NCBI GenBank assembly: GCA_030549495.1
Contig: JAUIRK010000157.1
Location: 241,001-305,000 of the forward strand
DNA: 64,000 nucleotides
Direction of reading: 5' to 3'
Source: Nectonema munidae
Lineage: Eukaryota > Nematomorpha > Nectonematoida > Nectonematidae
The translations under genes and the position numbers were made by a program. Positions within the stretch are counted from its first letter, which is position 1, and every line of letters starts with the position of its first letter. Positions 33,321-46,200 of the stretch are shown piece after piece. The notes below the pieces were generated by a model. It saw nothing but the letters and a program-made list of their open reading frames with translations. It did no database searches and was not told where the DNA came from.

Positions 33321-33324
33321 AAAT

Positions 33325-34765
33325 AAATTGAAAAGAAATGCAACACTTTCAAAATTGTTGATTTTCAGGGATAAGATCACCTTCCTTATTGGTAAGAAAA
33401 AGCAAAAACATCGCATTTGAGAGGCAGTTAAGTTCTAATACAATTTTTTCCCTTCAGCCTAATAATATTTGGTTTTTTTTCCTAAAGTTTCAAATGTCAT
33501 TTAAGATACTCGTGAGTTTAAAATCAATGTCATCAATAGAAAAGAGTGTAAAAAATATTCTATCACATTTTCAAATAAATGACAAAGCACTCCTTTAAAA
33601 AAATTTGAGACAGCTAAAAGGTTAGCTTTATTTAAGACAACTCAGGATTACTTTTAATCAGTTATATTTGAGAAGCATACATAGCCTCTGTTCTAAAAAC
33701 AAAGCTTACGTTTTTTGCATCTTTACCTTTCTGCATTGAAAGAAGTTGAGAAACCCCTAAAACTATGAGCAGACAAATTATCGCTAATACACACTTTAAA
33801 GTTATATACTTTGCTATTCTTTTCAATATTAATTCCCTCAGATTCTAGTATTAAAAATCATTTAGCAAAACCTCTAAAAAACATTTTTATCACCTGAGAC
33901 ATGCAAAGCAAAGATAGTTGAACAACATAGATTCTTCATCTATACTTTGGAGGAATATTACCTAGAACAAAATAAAAAGAGCAAATCTTGATATTTTGTA
34001 TTTTACTTAAGGATTGTTTCCTACAGCATCACCGTAAACATAACTTGTAAAGGATTTTGCTGATTTTTAAAGAGTATTCTCTTTGTAAAATTTGACATCA
34101 CAAAAATCTCGAAACAGTGCTATTATTTTCTTTTTTTGAAGCAAAACACTACATATTTCAATTAAATATTTTAAAACGTTAAGATCGGTATATAATGATA
34201 AAATGTTTTAGATTTAGTAAGTGTCGAAATGTTGAATAAACACTCAATAAAAACTAAGGGATTTTTAATATATTGATTGAAGTTTTATTTAACTAAAAGA
34301 TTACGTAAAATATTTTCACCTGTGTTTTGGTTGAAAAATGAATTTATTTTTTCTATAGCAAAATAAGAAACATTTTAATTTTCTCTTAAATTCAATAAAA
34401 AAAGAGACATCTTTTTGTGGGAAATAACATATTCCTGCTCAAAAAATGGTTTTTGAGATAAAAATTCATATACTGAAAAATTCAGAATAAATAATATTTT
34501 ACTAAGTAAAAAGTTTTTCTGTAAAAAAAATTATGTTAAACTTCTATGTGATTTTTACAAGTTTTAAGCTTTGTATTTTTTCTCACATTGTCCTATATGA
34601 AACTAAATCTGAAAGTCATATGATTTCTCATGAAGTTGTCTGTAATGTGACAAAAGTTTAGCTAAGTGTCTTAAAAAAATTACAGTATTGACAACTAAAG
34701 TATGACATTCAAAAATAATGAAGAAGCTAAAAATATTTTTATGCTTTTCTTTTGTTGCCTGTGTA
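33325..34765. other. AT-rich region, nothing recognised
   Basis: No conserved frame, RNA gene or bounded repeat could be supported on either strand. Confidence 0.5.
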
Positions 34766-34955
34766 TGTCCAGCAACAATTAATGCTGATTAGCGTGACCT
34801 TAATGGAAAGTACGCGTCTGAGCAACAACACATCCTTTAATCGGCACACCGCAAGCACACACCTTAACTGGTTTCGCGAGTATATAAGCCTAGCCTTTTA
34901 CAACACATGATTATTCCTCTTCTTCGCATCGCTTCAAATAAAGTGTTTTTCTACA
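34766..34955 (+). repeat. Short LTR-like repeat, copy 2 (fossil)
   Basis: Nearly identical to 1442-1626 and in the same orientation, with the same TG...CA ends, TATA box (GAGTATATAAGCC) and AATAAAG. A few substitutions and 1-4 base indels separate the copies. No flanking direct repeat is evident. Like copy 1, it stands a few hundred bases left of a patch of the 130-150 bp satellite. Confidence 0.65.
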
Positions 34956-35089
34956 GTTACCATTTCATTTTTCTTATGATAACGCGTCATCTTTTCAATG
35001 TGTTTCCAGTTTCCTTACTTCTCTAATACTCAAATATTTGTACTATAATAAATAACCATTGTGAGAAATAACTTAACGAATGATTTTTT

Positions 35090-36420
35090 GGAAAAAAATG
35101 ATTTTTACGAATTCGATTGTCACTTTCATCCATTTTTACAGTTCAGTGGCCAAAAACGAGTACAGAAATGAAAAACATGGACCATATTGCATTTAATATC
35201 ATTTAAAATTTGAAGGATGTTTTAAGTGACAATTGAACATTTTAATTGTGATTTTCAATCAAAAACGAGTTTTTTGATTTAAGTTTTTTTTTGCCAAATG
35301 TTAAACTTGATTCATAATTCCACACGTTCGTGCACCCTAATTATGAAAACTAAGCCCTGAAATGAAGTGAGCATCGTAATAAAAAATATTTTTTACTTAA
35401 AATATGGAAGTATGTTCATGAGATAATTTTCAGGCATACTTCACTAATTTTATTTGTAATTGACACATTTTTTCCACAGTAATGGTAAAAACTTTACAAA
35501 AAAATGGTGACCGGATAGTCTATTTAGTTTAAAAAATATTTTACTTAAAATGTGAATAAATGTTTTTGAAGAAAATATTCAGACGAAACTAGCAAATTTG
35601 ATAGACATTTTCACATTTTAATTACAAAAACTGCGTCCAAAAATGAAATCAGCTAGTATAAAAAATATATTTCATTGAGAATATAAATAATATTCTAGGA
35701 AATAATTTTTACCGTTAGCCATTGTATATGGTCGACATTTTCACACTCTAATTGAAAAAATGAGTCGAGAAATAAAATCTACTTGTTCGATTTATTAAAA
35801 AAATTTTTTTATTTAAAATGTCGATAAATATTTTTGGAGACACTTTCTCAGAGGTAAACTGCAAATACTCTTAGACATTTCGAATTGCTAAAACTGGGTT
35901 GAGAAATGAAACTGGCATGGCCGATTTGGTATAAAAAATATATTGGTTTAAAATTTAATTAATATTCTTGGAGTTTAAGATGTAAACCACAAAATTGATC
36001 GACACTTTGAGACATTTTGAAAACCAAATTGAAAAAAATGACAGCGGAATATAAATTAGCATGCTTCATTTAGTATTAAATGTGTATTTTTTTAATTTGA
36101 ATAATATTCATACATATAATCTTCGGGCATAAACCGAAAATTTTATTGGCACTTTCAGAATTTTCACATTTGATTTAAGAAAATTGAGGCCGGAAATGAA
36201 GTCAGCATGGTTGATTTAATATAAAAATATATATTTTATTTAAAATTTGAATAATATTCCTGGAAACATTTTTTAGACGTAAACAGCAAACTTGATTGAT
36301 ACTTTTACACACTTTGACAACCTAATTGCAAAAATTGAGTATGGAAATGAAATCAGATGATTGATTTATTATAAAAATATATTTCATTTAAAATTTGAAT
36401 ATTCTTGAATTGTTTACAGC
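35090..36420 (+). repeat. Satellite-like tandem array, about 130-150 bp unit, nine or so copies
   Basis: The phrase GAAATGAAATCAGCATGGTT (with variants) recurs near 35642, 35771, 35905, 36049, 36196 and 36345, a spacing of 129-149 bp. It is followed each time by GATTTAGTATAAAAATATAT, a TTTAAAATTTGAATAATATT block and a GTAAACNGCAAA block. Earlier, more decayed units extend left to about 35090. It is the reverse orientation of the repeat at 2040-2520. Units are diverged, so the array is old. Confidence 0.8.
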
Positions 36421-36921
36421 GAAGCCATCGAAATTAGGAACGCGAGCTTTTTAAATCAGCTAACTGGAAGAAATGTAGGTTTGTAAAAAGTCATGTTGAA
36501 GTTTTTTATTCGTTACAGAAATTACTAATATGCAAAATACGAGAGAAATTCGATAACTAATCAAATTTGGAGCTAGATTTTCAAGCCTTCTTTGTGAACG
36601 TATAAAATAAGTTAAATTCATGCATTCATTTTTATATTAGTTGTATAAAAATAATTCCTACATGTCTTCAACGATAAAATTATTGTCATAATGAAAGAAC
36701 AGTGAAGTAGAAAATGCAAATGAACAATCAGGAGCTAAAACTCTTCCAGATTCAAAGGCAGAAGATCGTTCCTGATCTTGGGATTCCATTTTTAAGCGTC
36801 AGGTAAAAGCGGGACATGTGGTAGCCCTACCCTGCGTTCAAATTTTTAAAAGACAAATTTAAAATGACAATAAAAACTACCATAAATTGTGTATAAATTT
36901 TAATAAAAAAAATAATGAAAG
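36421..36921. other. Spacer and TAF1 3' UTR
   Basis: No separate gene. The part next to 36921 is the 3' untranslated region of TAF1 on the minus strand. A weak ATTAAA-type hexamer lies about 20 bases past the stop (36898-36903 read in reverse), but I cannot decide the real cleavage site. Confidence 0.4.
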
Positions 36922-37226
36922 TCAGAATAAATCGTCGTCTTCTTCTTCTCCTTGATTGACACTCCCTGCATTGTCGTAGTCGTCGTCTTCTTCGTCTTCG
37001 TCATCGCCGATGTGAAAACGAACGCTCTTGCGCTCTTTCGCAGCATTTGCATTGCATTCCTCTTCGAGACTGCTGCTCTCGTTTTCCGACAGGTACAAGT
37101 CTTCATTTATGATAAGAGACGCTTTCACGCCCTGCGAAGATCGTCCTTCTACCTCATCCTCGTCAGAATTCGCTATACTCGTGCTGCCTTCACTCGATTT
37201 TTCTGCGCGGAAAGCATGCTCTTGAT
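36922..37226 (-). CDS. TAF1: TAF1 exon m (acidic C-terminus, stop)
   Basis: Begins [15 protein letters not shown], continues [20 protein letters not shown] and [13 protein letters not shown], and ends GEEEDDDLF with TGA at 36924-36922. The acidic end resembles the DSDLDSDE-type end of TAF1 in other animals and is where casein kinase 2 sites are found in those proteins. Phase agrees with exon l. Confidence 0.88.
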
Positions 37227-40200
37227 CTTAAAGTAAAGAATGACGTTAAAGTAAAGAATCCCTTTCAGAACCATTTGAAAATTAGTAAAATATGAAATTA
37301 AGGGTTACTTGCAGTAAAACAATTACAGAAAAATAAGAAGTCTTTTTATTAATTCTCAGGATTAAGTCAATTCTTAAAAAAGCTTTTTCACAATCAAAGT
37401 TTTGTAATTCCTGAGGTATATCAAAACACAATATTTTTTTCTTTCCATCCTCTGTTCAATGTGATTAACCTTTTTGTGCTCTCTGATTTTGATATTTTTT
37501 TAGAGCTAGAATCTTCCATAATTTTTTTGTAGAAAATTCAGTTCACGATTTTGTTTAATCTCCTTTTTCAAAACTGAAGAATTCCCATTACTATTCTTCA
37601 TATATGAAATTTCAACTATGAATATAATTAAAACCAAAAAACATATTAAGATAATATATTTCATGTTCTTCTTACTTTACTTGTTCGAAGGGTACAAAAT
37701 CCATTTCAGAATTTCGACATCCCATAATGATCTAACCAAACTTATACACTGTAAGAGAAAAAACTGTTTTTCAACAATTCAATTTACTTTTTGGAGTTGA
37801 AATCCTTAATGTTTTTTTTTCAAAGAAGAAGTTTCCCAACCTCATACATTTCAATATCCAATTATTGTAGCGTATACTGCATTAGGGAACATTATTATAA
37901 AAAAAGGCATTATATCTACATTTTTTTCTAAGCGTAATAATTAATAAATATAATAAGTTATTAAAACCTCCAATAATTTCAAACATTTCATAAAAAATAT
38001 TGAAAACTAAAATATTAAAGAAATATTACCAACTGAATCGCGGAGGAAATCAATCCTGAATTTCATAAGCATTTACCATCTACGTGTGTTTTCATTTGTA
38101 ACGTATAGCAAGATACTACGAATAGGCAATGAAAGAAGTAGTAAACTTTGCGTAGACAGCATGCTACGATCGCAACTGCCTTTTTTCCTTCTATTCCTGA
38201 AATCTGCCGCAACACGTTTTATTTTATATTGTGAGCGAGCACCCTTCCTCAGCTATCTATTTTCATTATTTGAGTGGCTAAGACTCGTGAGAGCCGAGCA
38301 TTTATTGAAATAATTGTGTTTACTCACTTTAAAGGAATCATCGAAAATAAGTATTTCATTAATTATAGTATTCGCAAACGTGAGGAAGTTTCCTAAAATT
38401 AAGTGCCATTTAGCGCTTCAGATTATGCCTTCATTTTGGATTTATTTACTTTCACATTATTGCATGTAAGCCAAAAAAGAATTAAGTTGAGATGCTATTG
38501 ATATATTAAAAAATGCATAAAACTGGACTCCAAACAAATCACTGTGTAAGGTCTTTTCTTGAAGTTATGATGAAAAAGAAAGTATTAAGAATAAAGAGTT
38601 ATGTTATAGAAAAGTATTGACTGGCCAGCTTACGTATATAAAATCTTCGTTTCATATTAAAAAATTACTCTTTATAGATCATTTAATTCGAGGATACAAG
38701 ATATGATAGCTCAGGATGGCGGATATTTCTTGCAAAAACATAAATTTGACTTGGAATTTTTTAATTTGATTTTTGGTCGAACCAACGTATAAACAATGCT
38801 ATTTGTATTTTAACACTTTAAGAAAATGAACAAAAAATGGTCATATATTATATTTTCCATCTATAGATACGAAGAAAGTTTTTTATTCTTTTTCCTTCTA
38901 TAGAGTTTCAAAAAATAACTGTTCTCAAAAAGTCCCACAACATAGGAGAACAGTTGTGGCAAAAGTTAGTAAAAGCAATTATGGCGTTGTATGAAAATGA
39001 GGATATAAGAAACTTAATGCAATTTCAGATCTTTCTGATAATGTTTTTGGAGAATATTTTTTATTAATTTAATTTAATTAATCATTTTTAGACATAAGTG
39101 TACCTAATAGTTATTTTCATCTTAAAAAAATACATAACCTTTCAAGATAGATGAGGTATGTTAGTAACCTAACTAATAAACCAATCACCTTTTTATTCGT
39201 ATTCATTCAATGAACTGGTAGATGGATGTTTTTATTAGATTCTGGAATGAATAAAAAAACTGTTGATACTCGTTACTTTGACTCAAAATTTTTAAAGCGA
39301 CTAAACCCTGAAGAGTTCTTGAATAGTATCTTTGAGTCGTTAGGCTGTTTAAATCAAAAGAAGTATCTTCAGTTGTCCATGGATAGGCAAACTGTCAATT
39401 TGAAGATTTTTAAACTACTGGATGCAAAACTTTTAGCCAAAAATATGTCTAGAACTTTAAATATTGGTAGCTGCAGTCAACATTCTAGGGTCCCCAAACC
39501 TGAAGCATTCAGTTCACGGTGCTTTTAAAACTGGTACAAGAAGTATAGAATGGGGAGTAGACAAACTTTTAAAAGCAATGTTTTGGAATTTACATGACCC
39601 TCCAGCTCATAAGGATGACTACCCGAGGGAAGGACAAACTACTGTTTTTCCTTTGAGGTAACTTTACTTTAGATTGACTTACATTTTAACTTAATTTTTT
39701 TAGATTTTGTGCAATTAGATGGGTAGAAGATTTGCTTGTAGCAGAAAGAGCTTTAAAAATATGGAGTAGCAAGAATGCAGTTGTAAAGTATTGGCAAGTG
39801 AAAAGGACCAGCAAATAAGCATTATGAGATATTAGTTAAATATGCACGGATGTGTTAGTTCCATCTAGGCTACAGTTTTTTGCTTTTATTGCTAGCTTTT
39901 CTTTTTCTATCCTTTTTCAAAGTGACTGGGCTAATGCTGCTTTTTCTACTAAATGAATTTGAAGGTTTGATAACCCGACTCCTACGTTTAGTCATGAAAT
40001 GCGCCGCCATTAAAAATGCAGATACAATCCTGAAAAAATTAAAGACAGCCTGGATCAAAAATATTAACAACCCGTTGGAAGATGATTTGATTGACTTTGG
40101 TGGTGCAACAAAAGATCTTGCAAACGTTCAAATTTCAGCTGAGAGGAAAAGTTCAGTTGATAAAAAGGTTTTTCAGTTAATAAAGAAGTGCTTTTTTACA

Positions 40201-43200
40201 AGAAAAATTTATTTTGTCTCAAAGACTAGTTTATGATTTCTTGCACAGTAGCCCAAAAACAGACACGCGCGAGTTTGAAATAACAAAAAATATTTGTGTT
40301 TACTCCAAGTCAAAGGTACAAACATGAAACCAAAAAAAAGCCTATATCTGTTGAAAAAGATGTGAAACGCAAGTTAAAGTTTGAAGAAATTGAGAATTTT
40401 AAGAGCAGAACATGAGTTCGAAATAATAGAAGCAGAAAATAACGAAGATTTGACATCATTACCAAAGGCAGCATCCTTTCTTCGATCAAATAAGAAGAAA
40501 GAGTGGAAGAGATGAAGAATTGAAATTCTTATAATAAACTGATTATAAATAAAGTTAATATTTACTTTTGCTTTTATCAGGTTTTCATCTAAATATTAAG
40601 AGTGTACATTGATTGTTTTTTGAGGAAAAGTACATAAAACCTAGCTCTAGCCCTACCTACCTTTTGTGGTGTAAAGAGAGTTAACTTTTACTGTTAGTTC
40701 TACATAAAATTAAAGTATCTTAAATTTATTTGGGTATTTGTGTAGTTCAGTTGTTAATTTAGGTGCTGTTTTTTTGAAAATTGAGTGAATTTAAAATGAT
40801 TTTTTTACTATAGAATAATTTTCTGCCCAAAAGATAAATCGTAGTCGAAATGTTTCCTAGTACTTTTTTCGTATCACAGAAAATTTTAAAATAACCTGGA
40901 AAATTAAGAAAAAAATTTCTGTGTTGACAAATTTTGATGGCCAAACTGCAATTGACTTCTTTGAATAGTTTTAAAATTATAAAGATTTGGTATTGGTCTA
41001 TAATTTGTCATATCTTGTTCTCACATCATATTGTGTAAGGCAATGAAGTAAAAATGTTTCGAGGAGAAAGAGAAGCAAATTGTTTATACAGATATGTTAC
41101 AGAAGTAAGATAGTCGAATACACGTTGAAAAAGAAGGAATGAATTGTCTTTGAAAGAGAACATGATAATCTCAATTTTGTAAAAAAATTCATGCCTATTT
41201 CCAAAGAAGCAAGTTTGACTACTGCAAACGAGTGGAATCATAAAAGTACGATCACTTGTCTAAAACAGTCATTTTTAATCGGTCATTGGCCGTTATAAAC
41301 AGGTTTTAGTATAGTTCCTAGGGAAAAGGTGAATTTGAGTATGTCAAAATTTAGTATGTAAATTATATAAAATAAACCAAAGTGCCTCTGTATTTTGGTA
41401 ATAATAACAAATAAAATTTTTTTTGATCATATTCTCCTTTTTTAATGTCAAAATATTTGGTATATTCCATCAGTAAAGGACTTACTTATTTTAGGTAGAA
41501 CATCATCGTCATAATCCTCATCCGAACTGTTGCGTCCTTCCTGAACAAGCTTATCTTGAGAATCCTTTTCTTCAAACTCTATCATTTCTTCTTTAACTGG
41601 AGATAAGCGTTCTTCTATGATCATGGAAGGAAATTGGAAGGGGCCTTCATCTTCAACACTTTCTTCACTACAAAATGTAGCATAGACAATAATATAAATA
41701 TATAACTAATTAATAAACTAAAAATACATTATCAATTAAAACTAAGTCCCGAATATGGGCAAATTAATGTTTCACGGTGGCGTCTGTACAGCAAGTTATA
41801 TAGATTATAAACCATAATCGCAGGAAAATGGTCCTCCTTGAAATTGTAGGCAAAACATTTCACGGATCGATTTAGGGGTTTTGATTTATGCATCCCCTAC
41901 AGCGAGTCAAAGAAGAAATATTCGCAGAATAAGATAAAACCTAATCAGGCCCAAATATACGACTATGATTCCAAGTAATTACTAAAATCGGACTCCGATT
42001 GCAGATAATTAAGGATTAATATTTCAACCCGACTCTTATCTCCAGCTTCCACTAAACTTCCAGCTTCCATAACATATTATTACTCCAGCTTCCACCTACA
42101 TATGCTTACAAAAATATATATATATATTAACAGTTAGAAAAATCAAACTCGTCTCCTAAATTTTGTCACACCAAATGCCATTTCAATTTCCATAGTTCTA
42201 AAATTTACAAATCCGCAATTATCATTTACACCATAATTTCTCAGCTCTTTGTGACTGAAAAGAAGATAGAAGAAACAATTTTGACCGTTGAACTTTGCCT
42301 TTGAGGTTAGAACATTCGTTTTAGAAATTTAGCTTTCTTCAATCTAATACCAGTCTTAAATAATTTCCAAATAAGTTTAGGAACTCTAGAAATATTGTAG
42401 TTTTAAGAATTCACTTATTAAAACATGCCAAATAAGTTTTAACAATACAAAAAAAGAAGGAAACTTGCAAGAAAAAGTTATAATTTTGTTTGAGCATTCT
42501 TTATCTCCCTAGATAACAAGAAATAAATGGCATATTCTTCATATGTATCCTGCTACATCTCTGGTTAATTCAAGCGATCAAGAGAAGAGAAGAGAGAGAA
42601 AAAGGTGTCTTTGACGGCATATATGTGCCAAGCTTAAAAAGCATATTTTGGCATCACAGCAGGCTATATAAAATAAATTCCTTGGAATCGTCAATCTTAA
42701 AAAATATACTTAATTTTTTATTACCTTACATTTTCAAACAATAAAAGAAGAAAGCAACGTTAGATTTTATTTTATCGTGTAAATCATTGATCGCTATGCT
42801 TACGTAACGTGAGGAGTAGTATAAACAAGTTTATCATTGTGTAACAAAATGTTTTCGTGTGTGTGAAAAGCAAGATTCATATTTCTTTCATAGAATCTCT
42901 TTTTAGAATTCTTATTCAAATACTAGCGAAATATTTAAATGCGCATAACTTTCGCGTTTTTGAAAGATTATTCACGTGCGATGTATCAAATTCTTATTAA
43001 TTGTATTAATTATTATCTTACCGTCTCTTTCTCAGTAAAAAGTATTGTTCTGGTGAACTTTTCTTGATTCATTAAAGTTGGTATATATGTTCCAAAGCAT
43101 CTATTTTGAGATTCGAAATTTTGAGAGAATCCTCAATTTTTTGGCAGTAACGCTTGAATTTTTCTTCAAATTTAAAACCTGACTTGATATTTGGTTGAAA

Positions 43201-46200
43201 CAATTTATCAGGAACTTTTAAAAATGGAACTTCTTGTGAGAACAGGATGAAAATGCTTGATTTAGCATATACTTCATGCCTTACCTAGCGTCTATTTACA
43301 TTTTGCAATATAAGATATACATTCAAGTTTGATTGACTAATCATTATGTGATTTAATTGGTTAATCAGTGATCACTCATTCTCTAAACTATATCTCATTC
43401 AATGTTCTAAGGTGTGCTCTTATTCTAAAAACGCCTTTCGTATCAATTTTTTATTAAAATCTGGAAAAAAGAAAGAGAATATTAAAATCACAGTAGAAAG
43501 AATTCCACAGGAAAATCACATAAGGCGCTTGCCTATATTACTCGTAGTGATTACTACATTCATTGTGATGATGAACCCGCAAGTCGTTTTCTTTCGCAAA
43601 GCTCGCCCTCGTATCATATCTGGATACTGTGAATGTTGTAAAAACAGAGCGTAAATCCACACAGGGTAGATGCATGTGAAAATAATATAAACTTCCTATT
43701 TTATTGGTAGTGCTATCTTCTTTTAGCACGCCTCTCTATGTCTTATATAAGTTTGTGTAAGGAAGAGAGATGTCCCTTCATAGTTAGATGTGATGTTACT
43801 CAATCCATACCCTTTTGATGTGTAGTAAAAAAGTAATCATTCTTAAAATATTCCCGCTTCTAAGAATTTGAGTATTTTTGCTCATACTGTATTCATTCTT
43901 TATTCTTCGTATTTGAACATTCTTACATTTCATTCTTATTCATTACTCTTTGCTCAGCTTTTTAATTTGAATAATTTTTGCTGCAAGATAAATTACTACT
44001 TTTCCGTTATGAACGGATAGTAATTTCTTTTGGATACATAAATCGACATATTACGATTTTTTATAATGGCGTATGAAGTTTTTTTAATTTGTTTTCCCAT
44101 AAATACCTATTGATTCATAAACAATGTTATAAATCACTATGTGATTTATTATATTGTGATTTGACAAAGAAAAACTTATGATTTAAGCAATTATAAGCCT
44201 GCCAACTTTTCAATACTCATTAGCCATACTCATTCAACTTTTTAATGATTTTATTATTTTCGAGGAATCGATCGGAATAGGACAGTTGTTTCCAAAGTGG
44301 GCAGTAGTGCCACGAAGAGGTTTTTCAAATTTTTTAGGGGCCCTGTGAAAAGCTATGAATAACAAGAATTATTTTTCTTGATTAAAACAAGAAATAGGAC
44401 ATTTCATTTTCCACGATAAAGAAAGTAAACACTTCTTATTGAGGAACCCAATCATAAGAAAGATTCAACAACCCGTCTCAACACAATTTTTGTTACAAAA
44501 GAGAAGAATGTTGCTTATGTTTAGTTTCCTACTTTTAAATATTTCATACCACAAAGGTTTTAAGTTAATAAAAGTAATAAATACACACTTGTAACTGTTA
44601 AAATTTTTTTTTCGTTTTTAGATGAATGCCCCTAAAATTTTTATTCAAGCTTTTGTGCATTCATTTCAAAAATACCAATTATATTGAAAAAAATTAAAAA
44701 TTCAATTTTTTTAAAAAGTTAGACTTCGAAATTTTTTTTGTACAAATAATATTTGAGAGTATAATGTTTTTATAATTTATTTTATAGCTTTATATTGTGA
44801 TTTATTTATATAATTGATTTATGAAAAAAAGTATATACGATCGTTTACAAAATGGGAACTAGTTTTTTTGAGTTTTAGAAAACTCATCTGTCAAATGCTT
44901 TGAAATCTTGTAAAACCTCAGGAAGTTGGACAGGGGGACAACCCCTCAGAATTTTCAGACACTATCTACAAAACCGGTAAAAGTATAGAGGCGTGAAACA
45001 ATCCCACATAATTTTCGCGTTACTATAACAAAATTTATACCGTCATTTATCTTTGGTTATGATTTGATATAAGAGAAACCTTTATTACAATCAAATTTGT
45101 AACAATCTCTTTGAGTGGCATTAAATATGAAGGTTTAAATTTCTATGTGGCATTATATCCAATTAACTTCTGTGTCGGTATTAAATCAATGTTAGAGAAG
45201 AATTTGGCGTTTTTAGAAATTTTATCATCAAGAATTAGTCATTTGAAAAATATATTTTGAGAAATTGAAACCTTTTCTTTTTGTTGGTTCACAAAGAAGT
45301 GGATCAAAGGTTGCATTCAGTGCCCGCGCTACCTATATAATTTTGGGGAACGTGCCCCGCCCCTGTATTAATCTTTGCTCCCCCTAAACTTTTTGGTTTT
45401 GCCCCATGCACTTTTTAAAGGAAAAATAAATATGAGATTTCTATAGGTTTTTATACAGAAGTACTTCATGCTTTTTAGCAAAGTAATATAGGATATAAAG
45501 TAATATAGGAAATAAATTTTTTGCAAATGTGTTTCTTTGCCCCATTGCCCCCCCCCTTGAAATTTAGCTTTAGCGCGGGCTCTGGTTGCATTCAATAAAT
45601 TCAAAACTAAGTTTAAAGGAAAGTTCTTGTTGTTCTAACTTAAAACACTAATTGCTGCTCTCTATGTGTCTATAAATAATAACTTATGTGCTATATTTGA
45701 CAAAGAAACGAAGGCTTTAAAAGATAGTGCAACACGAGTAAGAAAAACATTGCAAAAAGAGTGCCGTTTTCTTAAAGGGTAAACATTTGACTCCATAGAT
45801 ATAAGCGTTAATTCAAAACAAAATCACTTTGGGTAGGTGCGTGAATAGCTAAACTTTTTAAACCTCTGTAAAGTATAGTACTTCTCTATGATAAACTTAC
45901 ATGTTGTTAAATCCATTTAAATGCGCCCACTAACTCTGATTTTTCGAAACTGAAATTAAATTTCTATAATCAAGAAGAATCAGGATCATTTTTATATTCA
46001 CTAATTAATGATTTTATTTCTTTGGACACTGCAGAAATTCCAGAGAATTCTGCTCCTCAGAGGGTTAATAAAATTTCTTGACTTACTTCATGACAGTTTT
46101 TGTATTTAGTGTTTGTGTATCAAAGAAGGAAGGGTAGCTCGAAGTGGAGATGTCTAAGTTTTCTCCACCATCCTGTTTAGAACGACTTTCATCTGCACTT

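Noticed and set aside
33059-33352. Pair of open frames in the GC-richer block
   Set aside because: The block is homologous to the noncoding terminal part of the retroelement fossil and the frames match nothing.
1442-34955. The two LTR-like repeats as the two ends of one 33-kb element
   Set aside because: They have the same orientation, but nothing between them forms a matching retroelement, and they enclose many unrelated insertions and a possible gene. Two solo copies is simpler.
36952-37236. Open frames on the plus strand opposite the last TAF1 exon
   Set aside because: They are antisense to the acidic Glu/Asp codons, which give long Val/Phe/Ser-rich shadow frames. The minus-strand reading is joined in phase to the rest of TAF1.
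45368-45604. Minus-strand frame of 78 codons
   Set aside because: It runs through a MITE with clear ends and target duplication, so the frame is accidental.
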